Program-made: the position numbers and the translations under genes
Assembly: GCA_003565575.1 (NCBI GenBank)
Contig: PXBV01000353.1
Coordinates: forward strand, 1-19,598
DNA length: 19,598 nt
Direction: 5' to 3'
DNA from: Psychroflexus sp.
Lineage (GTDB): Bacteria > Bacteroidota > Bacteroidia > Flavobacteriales > Flavobacteriaceae
Shown here: piece by piece, positions 7,253 through 15,366 of the stretch
Layout: each line of letters begins with the position of its first letter
Position numbering within the stretch: the first letter of the stretch is position 1
Notes under the pieces: model-generated
The model's database searches: none
What the model saw: the letters and a program-made list of their open reading frames with translations, nothing else
Told to the model about the DNA's origin: nothing

Positions 7253-7280
7253 AAAAACCGCGTATCAAAACGCGGTTTTT
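7253..7280. terminator. Bidirectional intrinsic terminator
   Basis: AAAAACCGCG (7253-7262) pairs perfectly with CGCGGTTTTT (7271-7280) around an 8-base loop. The GC core is flanked by an A-tract on one side and a T-tract on the other, so it works in both directions. It ends the marR-nitroreductase-yceI transcript and sits directly after the stop codon of the convergent epimerase gene at 7281. Confidence 0.93.
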
Positions 7281-8264
7281 TTATTGTTTAAAATAATCCC
7301 AAGTAATTTTAAGCCCATCTTCAACACTAAAAAGAGGAACGTATTCCATATTAGTTTTAGCTTTTGTGATGTCTGCCAGGGAGTCTCTTACATCCCCAAC
7401 TCTTGGTGGACCGTAAATAGCCTCAACCTGTACGTTGGAAGCATGTTTTAAAGATGCCCATAATTCATTTAGGCTTATGCGTTCTCCAAAAGCAACATTA
7501 TAAACTTCATTTGTTGCGGATTTAGGTGCAAAGGCTGCCTTAATGTTAGCTTGAACTGCATTTTCTACAAAGGTAAAGTCCCTAGTTTGTTCTCCATCTC
7601 CATTAATTGTTGGAGAAGTTTGGTCTTTTAAAGCTTGCATAAACAAAGGAATAACAGCGGCGTAAGCTCCATTAGGGCTTTGCTTAGGACCAAATACATT
7701 AAAATAACGTAAGCCTATGACCTCCAAACCATAGGTTTTTGCGAACACATCTGCATAAAGCTCATTTACATATTTTGTTACAGCATAAGGCGATAAAGGT
7801 TTTCCTATAATGTGTTCAACCTTTGGCAAATTAGGACTATCTCCGTAAGTAGAACTAGAAGCTGCATAGACAAATCGCTTTACAGAATCAGACGCTTTAC
7901 AAGCTACAAGCATATTCAAAAAACCAGAGACATTCACTTCATTACTGGTGATTGGATCATCTATAGACCTAGGCACAGAGCCTAAAGCTGCTTGATGTAA
8001 AACAATATCTATATTTTTGACCGCAGTTTTACAATCTTCAATATTTCTAATATCTCCTTCTTGAAATTCAAAATTAGTTTGAGTTTCAAATTCTGAAATA
8101 TTTTCATAATAGCCATTAGAGAGGTTATCTAAAACACGAACATGATTAGCGCCGTATTTTAAAAGGTATTCAACAATGTTGGAACCTATAAATCCAGCTC
8201 CACCGGTAATTAAAAAACTATAATCTTTTAAATCGTGTTGATGATATGCATGAGAATACATCAT
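7281..8264 (-). CDS. UDP-N-acetylhexosamine (uronate) 4-epimerase, TviC/WbpP-like
   Basis: A 327-residue extended short-chain dehydrogenase/reductase. It has the NAD-binding GGAGFIGS at residues 21-28, 'LHQAALGSVPRSI' at 89-101, and the catalytic Y160-x3-K164 ('SPYAVTKYVNELY') with the active-site serine in 'AASSSTYG'. The 'QAALGSVPRSI' stretch and 'RYFNVFGPKQ.P.GAYAAVIP' are characteristic of the WbpP/TviC subgroup, which interconverts UDP-GlcNAc and UDP-GalNAc or their uronic acids, more than of GalE. Its start overlaps the end of the dehydrogenase gene in an ATGA arrangement, so both act in one pathway. Exact substrate order is not decided by sequence. An alternative start one codon downstream is possible (MM). 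Confidence 0.9.
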   Translation of the reverse strand: MMYSHAYHQHDLKDYSFLITGGAGFIGSNIVEYLLKYGANHVRVLDNLSNGYYENISEFETQTNFEFQEGDIRNIEDCKTAVKNIDIVLHQAALGSVPRSIDDPITSNEVNVSGFLNMLVACKASDSVKRFVYAASSSTYGDSPNLPKVEHIIGKPLSPYAVTKYVNELYADVFAKTYGLEVIGLRYFNVFGPKQSPNGAYAAVIPLFMQALKDQTSPTINGDGEQTRDFTFVENAVQANIKAAFAPKSATNEVYNVAFGERISLNELWASLKHASNVQVEAIYGPPRVGDVRDSLADITKAKTNMEYVPLFSVEDGLKITWDYFKQ

Positions 8265-9541
8265 AATCTTCCGTCTATTATATGAGTTGGTAAAAAGGAT
8301 TTTACATCAAAAACAACGGCTTTATCATTTTTAAGACTTTGAAAATTCAAATTTAAAAATTCGTTATGAGAAACCGCTAAAACAATGCTATCATAAGTAG
8401 AAGCAAGATCTTCACACCTTAGTAGATCTATATCAAAAAGGGATTTTACTTCATTTTTATCTGCCCAAGGATCACATACATCTACCTGCATATTGTAAGC
8501 CTCCAACTCTTTTATTACATCTATAGCTTTTGTATTTCTCGTATCTGGGCAATTTTCTTTGAAGGTAATTCCAAGCACCAAAGCTCTCCCGTTTTTAACC
8601 TTAGCTTCATTATTAAGCATAAGTTTTATAACTTCATTAGCCACGTATTTACCCATGCCATCATTCATTCGTCTTCCAGAAAGAATGATTTCTGGGTTAT
8701 AACCAACCTCCAAAGCTTTTTGAGCCAAATAATAAGGGTCTACCCCAATACAGTGCCCTCCAACGAGACCTGGTGTATATTTAGTAAAATTCCATTTGGT
8801 TGCAGCAGCCTCCAAAACATCATTTGTATCGATACCTAGAAGTCTAAATATTTTTGATAATTCATTCACAAACGCAATATTAATATCACGCTGAGAGTTT
8901 TCAATCACTTTAGCTGCCTCGGCAACTTTTATGCTACTTGCCAAATGCGTACCAGCTGTAATGATAGACGCATAAAGCTCATCTACTTGTTTAGCAACTT
9001 CTGGAGTAGATCCAGAGGTAACCTTCAAAATATTTGTAACCGTATGTACCTTATCCCCTGGGTTAATACGTTCTGGAGAATATCCTGCATAAAAATCTTT
9101 ATTGAATATTTTTCCAGAAACTTCTTCAAGGACAGGGACACAGACTTCTTCTGTAACCCCAGGATAGACAGTAGACTCGTATATAACAATGTCACCATCT
9201 TTTAATAGTTTGCCTATGGTTTCACTTGCTTTTATAAGTGGTGTTAAAACAGGCTGTCTATTTTTATCGGTAGGAGTTGGCACAGTTACAATATAAACAT
9301 TGGCGTCTTCCATATCTCGGGGAGTTGTAGACAATTTCATAGCCGGTGATTCAGTTTCTGACAAAGCTTCTTTTAAATCTGCATCAGAAACTTCAAGGGT
9401 GTGGTCTACACCACTATTTAATTCATCTACTCTAGCTTGGTTGATATCAAAACCAATGACAGGATATTTTTTTGCAAAAGCCACTGCTAAAGGTAAACCA
9501 ACGTAACCCAAACCAATCACTGCAATTTTAGGATTTTTCAT
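8261..9541 (-). CDS. UDP-HexNAc 6-dehydrogenase, TviB/WbpO-like
   Basis: A 426-residue UDP-glucose/GDP-mannose dehydrogenase-family enzyme that oxidises the C6 hydroxyl of a UDP-N-acetylhexosamine to the uronic acid with two NAD+. The N-terminal Rossmann motif is 'IGLGYVGLP' (residues 9-17); the middle domain has 'YESTVYPGVTEEV' and 'YSPERINPGD'; the catalytic cysteine is C264 in GGHCIGVDPYYLA; and the C-terminal UDP-binding domain contains 'GITFKENCPDTRNTK'. The spacing and 'SPERINPGDK' favour the TviB/WbpO subgroup over UDP-glucose dehydrogenase. Paired with the epimerase, it would supply UDP-GlcNAcA or UDP-GalNAcA for capsule, O-antigen or exopolysaccharide. No glycosyltransferase or Wzx/Wzy gene lies in the window. 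Confidence 0.93.
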   Translation of the reverse strand: MKNPKIAVIGLGYVGLPLAVAFAKKYPVIGFDINQARVDELNSGVDHTLEVSDADLKEALSETESPAMKLSTTPRDMEDANVYIVTVPTPTDKNRQPVLTPLIKASETIGKLLKDGDIVIYESTVYPGVTEEVCVPVLEEVSGKIFNKDFYAGYSPERINPGDKVHTVTNILKVTSGSTPEVAKQVDELYASIITAGTHLASSIKVAEAAKVIENSQRDINIAFVNELSKIFRLLGIDTNDVLEAAATKWNFTKYTPGLVGGHCIGVDPYYLAQKALEVGYNPEIILSGRRMNDGMGKYVANEVIKLMLNNEAKVKNGRALVLGITFKENCPDTRNTKAIDVIKELEAYNMQVDVCDPWADKNEVKSLFDIDLLRCEDLASTYDSIVLAVSHNEFLNLNFQSLKNDKAVVFDVKSFLPTHIIDGRL

Positions 9542-9604
9542 TGTTAGAAATGATTAAGTTTAATAGTTGTATTCTTTATATTTAGAATCACATAAATTTT
9601 AATT

Positions 9605-9624
9605 AAAAAACTTTAAAGTTCTTT
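9605..9624. promoter_or_regulatory. 20-base palindrome, candidate operator of the nucleotide-sugar operon
   Basis: The core AACTTTAAAGTT (9609-9620) is a perfect 12-base palindrome; extending to 9605-9624 gives 20 bases with only one mismatched pair. It falls on and just downstream of the transcript start predicted from the -7 box at 9633-9626, a classic repressor position. No dedicated regulator gene is adjacent. Confidence 0.4.
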
Positions 9625-9625
9625 G

Positions 9626-9633
9626 CAAATATA
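9626..9633 (-). promoter_or_regulatory. Predicted -7 box of the nucleotide-sugar operon (TATATTTG)
   Basis: On the minus strand this reads TATATTTG, an exact TAnnTTTG match. Transcription would begin near 9619, leaving a leader of roughly 80 bases before the dehydrogenase start at 9541. No TTG -33 element is seen at the usual spacing. Confidence 0.5.
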
Positions 9634-9699
9634 AGTTTTGAATTAGAATTTTAAATAAATACTTGAATTAATATAAGCAATTAAAAAAGTGATATACTC

Positions 9700-9806
9700 A
9701 TATAAAATTCAACAGTAAATCTTTACATTATCAATTATATCTTCAATAAATAATCTTTTATCTTAAAAAGTTTAAAATATTTTTTTAATTCTATTGAATT
9801 TTATAT
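9700..9806. repeat. Long-spaced inverted repeat upstream of the seven-gene operon
   Basis: Sixteen bases at 9700-9715 (ATATAAAATTCAACAG) recur in inverted orientation at 9791-9806 (CTATTGAATTTTATAT) with one mismatch and a 75-base spacer. The right arm lies about 17 bases upstream of the TATACTTG box at 9823-9830, near where a -33 element would be. This could be two sites for one regulator that loops the DNA, or chance similarity in AT-rich sequence. Confidence 0.45.
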
Positions 9807-9860
9807 ATTAAAGAAATTATTTTATACTTGCTTAGATATAAAATCAAAATATAAACAGCT

Positions 9861-11201
9861 ATGAAGAGGGAATCCCATTCAAAAGAACTCCTCGACAGGA
9901 GAAAAAATATAGTCGCCAATGGTGTTGGGGTTTTTAATACGGCTACAGTAGCAGATGCTAAAGGAGCGATTATAACCGACGTAGATGGTAATGAATTAAT
10001 AGATTTTGCTGGTGGAATAGGCGTTGTAAATGCGGGGCATTGCCCTGCTCCTGTTGTAGAAGCTATCCAGAAACAAGCTGGAAAATATCTTCACACTAGT
10101 TTTAATGTAGTATCCTATGAACCTTACATAAAGTTATGTGAAGAACTTGCAGAAATTCTTCCACACGGAGACCATACTAAAGTAATGTTAATAAGCACAG
10201 GAGCTGAAGCGGTAGAAAATGCTATCAAGATAGCAAGACAAGCCACACAGCGTCCAGCAGTTTTGTGCTTTAGTGAAGCCTATCATGGAAGAACTCTTAT
10301 GGGTATGACACTTACTAGCAAGGTGAATTATAAATTTTCATGTGGGCCATTTGCTCCAGAAGTCTATAGGTTACCATTTCCTAACTTTTACAAGTACACA
10401 GGAAAAGACTCTATGGAAGAATTTATTGATAATGAGCTTAGACGACTTCACGATAGTGCAAAAACATTGGTAGATATAAACACTGTTGCTGCTATAATTG
10501 TAGAACCAATTCAAGGTGAAGGTGGTTTTAACCCAATACCTAAGCGTTATTTAGAAGGCCTTAGAGAATTTTGTGATCAATATGGTGTGTTGTTAATTTT
10601 AGACGAAATACAAAGCGGGTTTTGTAGAACAGGTCATTGGGCTAGTTGGCAGCATTACGGTGTGCAACCCGACTTGAGCACCTATGCTAAATCTATGGGA
10701 TCTGGATTACCAATTGCTGCCGTAGTTGGAAGAGCTGAAGTGATGGATGCAGCCCTACCAGGAACAATTGGTGGTACTTATATAGGAAGTCCTGTCTGTT
10801 GTGCTGCTGCATCTGCTACCATCAAATACATGAAAGATATCAATTTGAATGAAAAAGCCAAACATATCGGTGAAGTTGTAATGCAACGTATGCAAAACTT
10901 ACAAAAAGAAGTTTCTGAGATTGGAGAAGTTAGAGGAGTTGGCGCCATGATTGGCATTGAATTTATAAAAAACAATGACCCTAACTCACCACATTCTGAA
11001 TTATGCGATAAGATTGTAAAGGGTTGTGCTGAAGATGGTCTTGTGCTTTTAAGCGCAGGAACTTACAAGAATGTTATCAGAATTTTATCGCCTTTGGTTA
11101 TCACAGAAGATGAGTTAAATAAAGGTCTAGATATCTTAGAAAAACATATTTTAAAACACACCCAATCTACATTACAAAAAGTACTGAGTGTTTTTAAATA
11201 A
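9861..11201 (+). CDS. Class III PLP aminotransferase, GABA/putrescine aminotransferase-like
   Basis: A 446-residue fold-type I, class III aminotransferase. Landmarks are 'DVDGNELIDFAGGIGVVNAGH' near 41-60, the phosphate-binding STGAEAVENAIK (112-123), the ring-stacking YHGRT (H142), VEPIQGEGG (214-222), LLILDEIQSGFCRTG with D248 binding the pyridine nitrogen, and the Schiff-base lysine K277 in 'STYAKSMGSGLP'. The pattern is closest to 4-aminobutyrate aminotransferases (GabT/PuuE). It would move the terminal amino group of a GABA-like or diamine substrate to 2-oxoglutarate and give a semialdehyde, which the dehydrogenase at the other end of the operon could oxidise. It is first in the co-directional seven-gene run. 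GABA, putrescine, cadaverine or acyl-diamine specificity cannot be resolved by eye. Confidence 0.92.
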   Translation: MKRESHSKELLDRRKNIVANGVGVFNTATVADAKGAIITDVDGNELIDFAGGIGVVNAGHCPAPVVEAIQKQAGKYLHTSFNVVSYEPYIKLCEELAEILPHGDHTKVMLISTGAEAVENAIKIARQATQRPAVLCFSEAYHGRTLMGMTLTSKVNYKFSCGPFAPEVYRLPFPNFYKYTGKDSMEEFIDNELRRLHDSAKTLVDINTVAAIIVEPIQGEGGFNPIPKRYLEGLREFCDQYGVLLILDEIQSGFCRTGHWASWQHYGVQPDLSTYAKSMGSGLPIAAVVGRAEVMDAALPGTIGGTYIGSPVCCAAASATIKYMKDINLNEKAKHIGEVVMQRMQNLQKEVSEIGEVRGVGAMIGIEFIKNNDPNSPHSELCDKIVKGCAEDGLVLLSAGTYKNVIRILSPLVITEDELNKGLDILEKHILKHTQSTLQKVLSVFK

Positions 11202-11251
11202 AATAACAAAATCAAAAAATTCAACTAATAATTTAAATTCATAAAATTTAG

Positions 11252-12193
11252 ATGAGACCATTTGCAATAGCAGGAATTCAAATGAAAGTTTCGGCAGTAA
11301 ATTCTAATGTAGAACTAATGAAGCTGAAACTCGACATAACAATGAGCCTATATCCATGGGTAGAAATGGTGGTATTTAGTGAATTATGTGGACACGGTCC
11401 TTTAATTCATACGGCTTCAGAAATTCCAGGTTCTTTTGAAGAAGAAATGCAAGCCATGGCCAAAAAACATGGTATCTGGTTACTACCAGGTTCTATTTTT
11501 GAAAAATGCGACGGGAAAGTTTACAATACAGCTACTGTTATTAATCCTGAGGGTGAGATTGTAACGCGATACAGAAAGATGTTTCCATTTTACCCTTATG
11601 AAGTGGGAGTTACCCCTGGCTCTGGTTTTTGTGTTTTTGAGGTACCCGGTGTGGCCAAATTTGGAATATCCATCTGTTACGACATGTGGTTTCCAGAGAC
11701 CATAAGAACTTTAGCTGTAATGGGAGCAGAAGTTATTTTACACCCAACCATGACAGGAACTATAGATCGAGACATAGAGCTTTCAATTGTGCGTGCCATG
11801 GCCGCCTGCAATCAATGCTACTTCTTTGACGTCAATGGACTAGAATCTGGCGGTAATGGAAAGTCTTTAGTTTGTGGTCCAGACGGTCGCGTAATATACC
11901 AAGCAGAAGGCAACGAAGAAATTTTTCCAATTGAATTAAACATTGAGCGCGTAAAGCGTAGCCGAGAGCTTGGCGTCTTAAGACTTGGACAGCCATTAAA
12001 AAGCTTTAGAGACCATATTGGTGAATTTAATATCTACCAACAAGGAGCTCAATTGCCTTACTTAAACTCTTTAGGTCCTCTTATAAAGCCAACTAAAATG
12101 GACACCTTAGCAAAACTAAAGGTACAAGAACATGAATTTGAGCAGAGTCACCCAACACAAGCTCAGGGATTTAAAGGTTTTACTGAATCATAA
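11252..12193 (+). CDS. Nitrilase-superfamily carbon-nitrogen hydrolase (amidase)
   Basis: A 313-residue cytosolic hydrolase with the complete Glu-Lys-Cys triad of the nitrilase superfamily: E44 in 'FSELCGHGP', K109 in 'RYRKMFPFYPYE', and nucleophile C142 in 'ISICYDMWFPE'. Such enzymes hydrolyse the C-N bond of amides or carbamoyl compounds through a thioester. The 'CYD.WFPE' loop is reminiscent of N-carbamoylputrescine amidase (CWDQWFPE), but no agmatine deiminase is beside it. The roughly 50 residues after the last conserved block ('LKSFRDH' onward) form a family-specific C-terminal tail. It starts 50 bases after the aminotransferase. In context it probably deacylates or deamidates an intermediate of the same pathway; the true substrate is unknown. 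Confidence 0.9.
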   Translation: MRPFAIAGIQMKVSAVNSNVELMKLKLDITMSLYPWVEMVVFSELCGHGPLIHTASEIPGSFEEEMQAMAKKHGIWLLPGSIFEKCDGKVYNTATVINPEGEIVTRYRKMFPFYPYEVGVTPGSGFCVFEVPGVAKFGISICYDMWFPETIRTLAVMGAEVILHPTMTGTIDRDIELSIVRAMAACNQCYFFDVNGLESGGNGKSLVCGPDGRVIYQAEGNEEIFPIELNIERVKRSRELGVLRLGQPLKSFRDHIGEFNIYQQGAQLPYLNSLGPLIKPTKMDTLAKLKVQEHEFEQSHPTQAQGFKGFTES

Positions 12194-12204
12194 ATTAAAA
12201 ACCA

Positions 12205-12609
12205 ATGGGAGGAACAGCACCAAAACACAAAAAGATAGAAAATACCAAAGATGTAGTAAGTTGGTTTGAAATACCAGCCATCAATTTCCAACAGTCCGTT
12301 GATTTTTATAATCAAATCTTTGGAATTGAAATGGAAACTCAATTCAATGACAATTACGCCATGGCTTTTTTTCCCGTCAATAAAGGTATTGGAGGGTCTA
12401 TAGTAGCTGGCCCTGGCTCAACCCCTGGTGAGGCTGGCCCATTGGTATACCTTAATGCAGGTAAGGATTTAGATATCGTGCTTAAGCACATTGAACCAGC
12501 AGGAGGGAGAGTAGTAATGTCCAAAACCATGATTAGTGAAGATGCTGGATATTTTGCGATTTTTATAGACCCAGAAGGAAACAAATTAGCTTTGCACTCA
12601 ACCCATTAA
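12205..12609 (+). CDS. VOC-family (glyoxalase/bleomycin-resistance-like) protein
   Basis: A 134-residue single-module vicinal-oxygen-chelate protein. The beta-alpha-beta-beta-beta halves are recognisable: 'VVSWFEIPAINFQQSVDFYNQIFGIEME' opens the domain and 'GYFAIFIDPEGNKLALHS' closes it with the usual terminal strand ('DPEGN.L.L'). VOC proteins use a metal or a bare pocket to bind small molecules, and act as lyases, dioxygenases or binding proteins. It follows the nitrilase by 11 bases and precedes the decarboxylase by 3 bases, so it is firmly part of the operon, but the metal ligands are not obvious and no function can be given. Confidence 0.88.
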   Translation: MGGTAPKHKKIENTKDVVSWFEIPAINFQQSVDFYNQIFGIEMETQFNDNYAMAFFPVNKGIGGSIVAGPGSTPGEAGPLVYLNAGKDLDIVLKHIEPAGGRVVMSKTMISEDAGYFAIFIDPEGNKLALHSTH

Positions 12610-12612
12610 ACT

Positions 12613-15360
12613 ATGCTAAAAAGCACACATAAAAGTTCAAGTCATTATAATATTAATCAATTAAGATTAGAGTCTTGGAATACTCTCAAGCTGGAGACTT
12701 CTAAGCTAGATACTTTTCCGCGTAAATCTTCAGAAGCTTCAGCTCAAAAAAAACTAGTAAAAGAATTACTAAAGAAACTTGAAACTATAGAGAGTTACTT
12801 TGCGCTTCCAGGTATCTCAAGAATGACTATGCTAATGGAAATGCTAGAAAAGAATGAACATACAGCATTATCACACAAAGTTACTGATATCACAAAACTA
12901 CTGGTTAGTGGAAAATTCAGAAGTAATCCAGATGTATTTGATGAGGAAGATTTAAATCTCGAAACTACGGATAATTTAAAGCCTTCTGAAGTTAAGACTA
13001 AAAATTATTTTGAAGTCTTATTTGTAGAGGACATTTCTATACAAGAAGAGGTTAAGTTAAAAGCAGATTTGCACGAGGTTTCTACAGAAAATGATCAATT
13101 TGATTATGGTGTTATTTTACAACGGAGCTTTCAAGATGCTATGATTGCTTTATATTTCAATAGTAACATCCAGGCAGTTGTTATCCGTTACGCGCCTCCA
13201 TTTAAATCCAAAAAGATCACACCAACTCTTGAGCCATTTATTCAAAATGTGCTTAACTTGAATATGCAGACTAAATTAGAAAGTGACCTTGGGCCTACGC
13301 TTGGCCGGATGGTCAAAAAATTTAGACCTGAACTCGATATTTATTATGTCACAGACACCTCTTTAGGAAATTTAAAAGACACAACGCTTAAAACTTTCAA
13401 ACGAATTTTTTACAGAGCTGAAGATGTTCAAGAATTGCACCTGACTATTCTAAGAGGGATTTATCAGCGCTTTCAAACCCCATTCTTTTCTGCTGTAAAG
13501 GAATATAGTAAAAAACCAACAGGTGTTTTTCATGCCATGCCTATTTCTAGAGGTAATTCAGTATTCAAGTCTAGGTGGATAAGTGATTTTGGTCAATTTT
13601 ACGGAAGAAACATGTTTTTAGCAGAAACCTCTTCGACTAAAGGAGGTTTAGATTCGCTATTGCAGCCCACAGGTACTTTGAAAAAAGCGCAAGAAATGGC
13701 TAGCGATGCTTATGGGTCTCTCAATACGTTTTTTGTGACCAATGGTACTTCCACCTCAAATAAAATTGTGGTGCAAGCCTTAGTTAAACCAGGTGATATT
13801 ATTTTGATTGATAGAGATTGCCATAAATCTCACCACTACGGTTTAGTGCTTTCTGGTGCTTATCCGGTATATCTGGATTCTTATCCTATAGAAAAGTTTT
13901 CTATGTATGGTGCAGTGCCACTAAAGCAAATCAAAGAAAAACTTTTACAACTCAAAGAAGCTGGAAGAATAGAACTCGTAAAAATGTTGCTATTGACTAA
14001 TTGCACCTTCGACGGCTTGGTGTATAACGTTGAAAAAGTAATGGAAGAAGTATTGGCCATCAAGCCAGATATGATTTTTCTTTGGGATGAAGCTTGGTTT
14101 GCTTTTGCGGGTTTTACCTATAATTACAAGCAAAGAACGGGTATGTATGTAGCAAATAAGCTTCATAAGAGATACAAAACCAAAAGATACAGATTAGAAT
14201 ATGAGGAACACATTAAAGGTCTAAAGAAAGGAGAAGTTCCAAAACTTCCAGATCCAGATAAAGTCAGAATTCGAGTTTATTCCACCCAAAGTACTCATAA
14301 GACTTTAAGTAGCTTTAGACAAGGATCAATGATTCATGTCTGGGATGAAGACTTTAGAAAAAAATCTCAAAGCACCTTTATGGAGGCTTATATGACGCAC
14401 AGTTCTACTTCTCCCAATTATCAAATCTTAGCTTCACTTGATGCTGGAAGAAGACAAGTTCAGTTTGAGGGCTACGAACTTGTAGAAAAAAGCATCGAGG
14501 TAGCTATGATATTACGAGCTAAAGTAAATGACCACCCAAGGCTTAAAGCTTATTTTGATGTGCTCACAGTCGGAGATTTTATCCCAAAAGAATTTAGAGC
14601 TTCTGGCTTGCAAGAATACTACAAGCCTAAAGTGGGTTGGAATAGAATGGAGAATGCATGGAAATATGATGAATTTGTTTTAGACCCTACCAAAATCACA
14701 TTACACATTGGTAGAACAGGCATAGATGGAGACACTTTCAAAAGCAAGTATTTGATGGATAAGTTTGGGATTCAAATCAACAAAACATCCAGAAACACTG
14801 TCTTGTTTATGACTAATATTGGGACAACCCGAAGCAGTATAACTTACCTTTATAATGCTTTGCTTCAAATTGCAGATGAATTGGATGCTGAGCAAGTATC
14901 CCACTCATCAAAAGAACAAACTATTTTCAAAAATAAAGTTTGTTCTTTAACCCAAGATTATCCGCCATTACCAGACTTTAGTTATTTCCATCATTCATTT
15001 CAAGCAGTGCCAGGAGTGCCTGGAGGGAATATTAGAGAAGCTTTCACATTGGCCTATAGCGAAGAGCATTATGAATATGTTCCTTTAGAAGAGTGCTTAC
15101 CATCCATCAAGGAAGGCCGAGTTTTAGTTGCATCCTCATTTATCATTCCGTATCCACCAGGATTCCCAGTTCTCGTTCCTGGTCAAGTGGTAAGTGAAGA
15201 AATCGTTAGATTTTTAACGGTTTTGGATGTTTCTGAAATTCACGGGTATCAACCAGAACTTGGACTTCGTATATTCAAAGATGCTATTTTAAATAGACAA
15301 AAAACAGTATCGTCTATGGGAAGTAATGGAAATTTCAAAAAAAAGAATTTAACTCAATAA
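12613..15360 (+). CDS. Orn/Lys/Arg-type PLP decarboxylase (group III-like), long form
   Basis: A 915-residue protein with the major-domain signatures of the Orn/Lys/Arg decarboxylases (LdcI, SpeC, AdiA): 'FFVTNGTSTSNKIVVQALVKPG' (373-394), 'LIDRDCHKSHHYG' with H404 stacking on PLP, 'FLWDEAWFAFAGF' with D492, and the Schiff-base lysine K563 in 'STQSTHKTLSSFRQGSMIHV'. About 300 residues precede the core, in the position of the wing and linker domains of E. coli LdcI but without clear similarity by eye. D492 to K563 spans 71 residues, against 37 in E. coli LdcI, because of a basic insert (about 500-550). In this operon it would make a diamine or other amine. Some relatives are annotated as aminotransferases, so decarboxylation is likely but unproved. 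Length exceeds the usual 700-760. Confidence 0.87.
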   Translation: MLKSTHKSSSHYNINQLRLESWNTLKLETSKLDTFPRKSSEASAQKKLVKELLKKLETIESYFALPGISRMTMLMEMLEKNEHTALSHKVTDITKLLVSGKFRSNPDVFDEEDLNLETTDNLKPSEVKTKNYFEVLFVEDISIQEEVKLKADLHEVSTENDQFDYGVILQRSFQDAMIALYFNSNIQAVVIRYAPPFKSKKITPTLEPFIQNVLNLNMQTKLESDLGPTLGRMVKKFRPELDIYYVTDTSLGNLKDTTLKTFKRIFYRAEDVQELHLTILRGIYQRFQTPFFSAVKEYSKKPTGVFHAMPISRGNSVFKSRWISDFGQFYGRNMFLAETSSTKGGLDSLLQPTGTLKKAQEMASDAYGSLNTFFVTNGTSTSNKIVVQALVKPGDIILIDRDCHKSHHYGLVLSGAYPVYLDSYPIEKFSMYGAVPLKQIKEKLLQLKEAGRIELVKMLLLTNCTFDGLVYNVEKVMEEVLAIKPDMIFLWDEAWFAFAGFTYNYKQRTGMYVANKLHKRYKTKRYRLEYEEHIKGLKKGEVPKLPDPDKVRIRVYSTQSTHKTLSSFRQGSMIHVWDEDFRKKSQSTFMEAYMTHSSTSPNYQILASLDAGRRQVQFEGYELVEKSIEVAMILRAKVNDHPRLKAYFDVLTVGDFIPKEFRASGLQEYYKPKVGWNRMENAWKYDEFVLDPTKITLHIGRTGIDGDTFKSKYLMDKFGIQINKTSRNTVLFMTNIGTTRSSITYLYNALLQIADELDAEQVSHSSKEQTIFKNKVCSLTQDYPPLPDFSYFHHSFQAVPGVPGGNIREAFTLAYSEEHYEYVPLEECLPSIKEGRVLVASSFIIPYPPGFPVLVPGQVVSEEIVRFLTVLDVSEIHGYQPELGLRIFKDAILNRQKTVSSMGSNGNFKKKNLTQ

Positions 15361-15366
15361 AAAAAT

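Larger units (their letters stand above)
9542..9860. other. Divergent AT-rich intergenic regulatory region (319 bases)
   Basis: This gap between the nucleotide-sugar operon (leftward) and the seven-gene operon (rightward) contains no ORF of note and no RNA gene. It holds a minus-strand -7 box, a weaker plus-strand -7-like box (TATACTTG, 9823-9830), a near-perfect 20-base palindrome, and a 16-base inverted repeat with a 75-base spacer. The heptamer TTGAATT or its complement occurs four times (about 9638, 9663, 9706 and 9794). Much of this must be weighed against the extreme AT content. Confidence 0.7.

Noticed and set aside
12354..12584. Minus-strand ORF inside the VOC gene
   Set aside because: It has no recognisable domain, lies wholly within a well-supported gene and is an antisense shadow; the same applies to the other short antisense ORFs, for example 1255-1488, 6968-7168 and 19199-19567.
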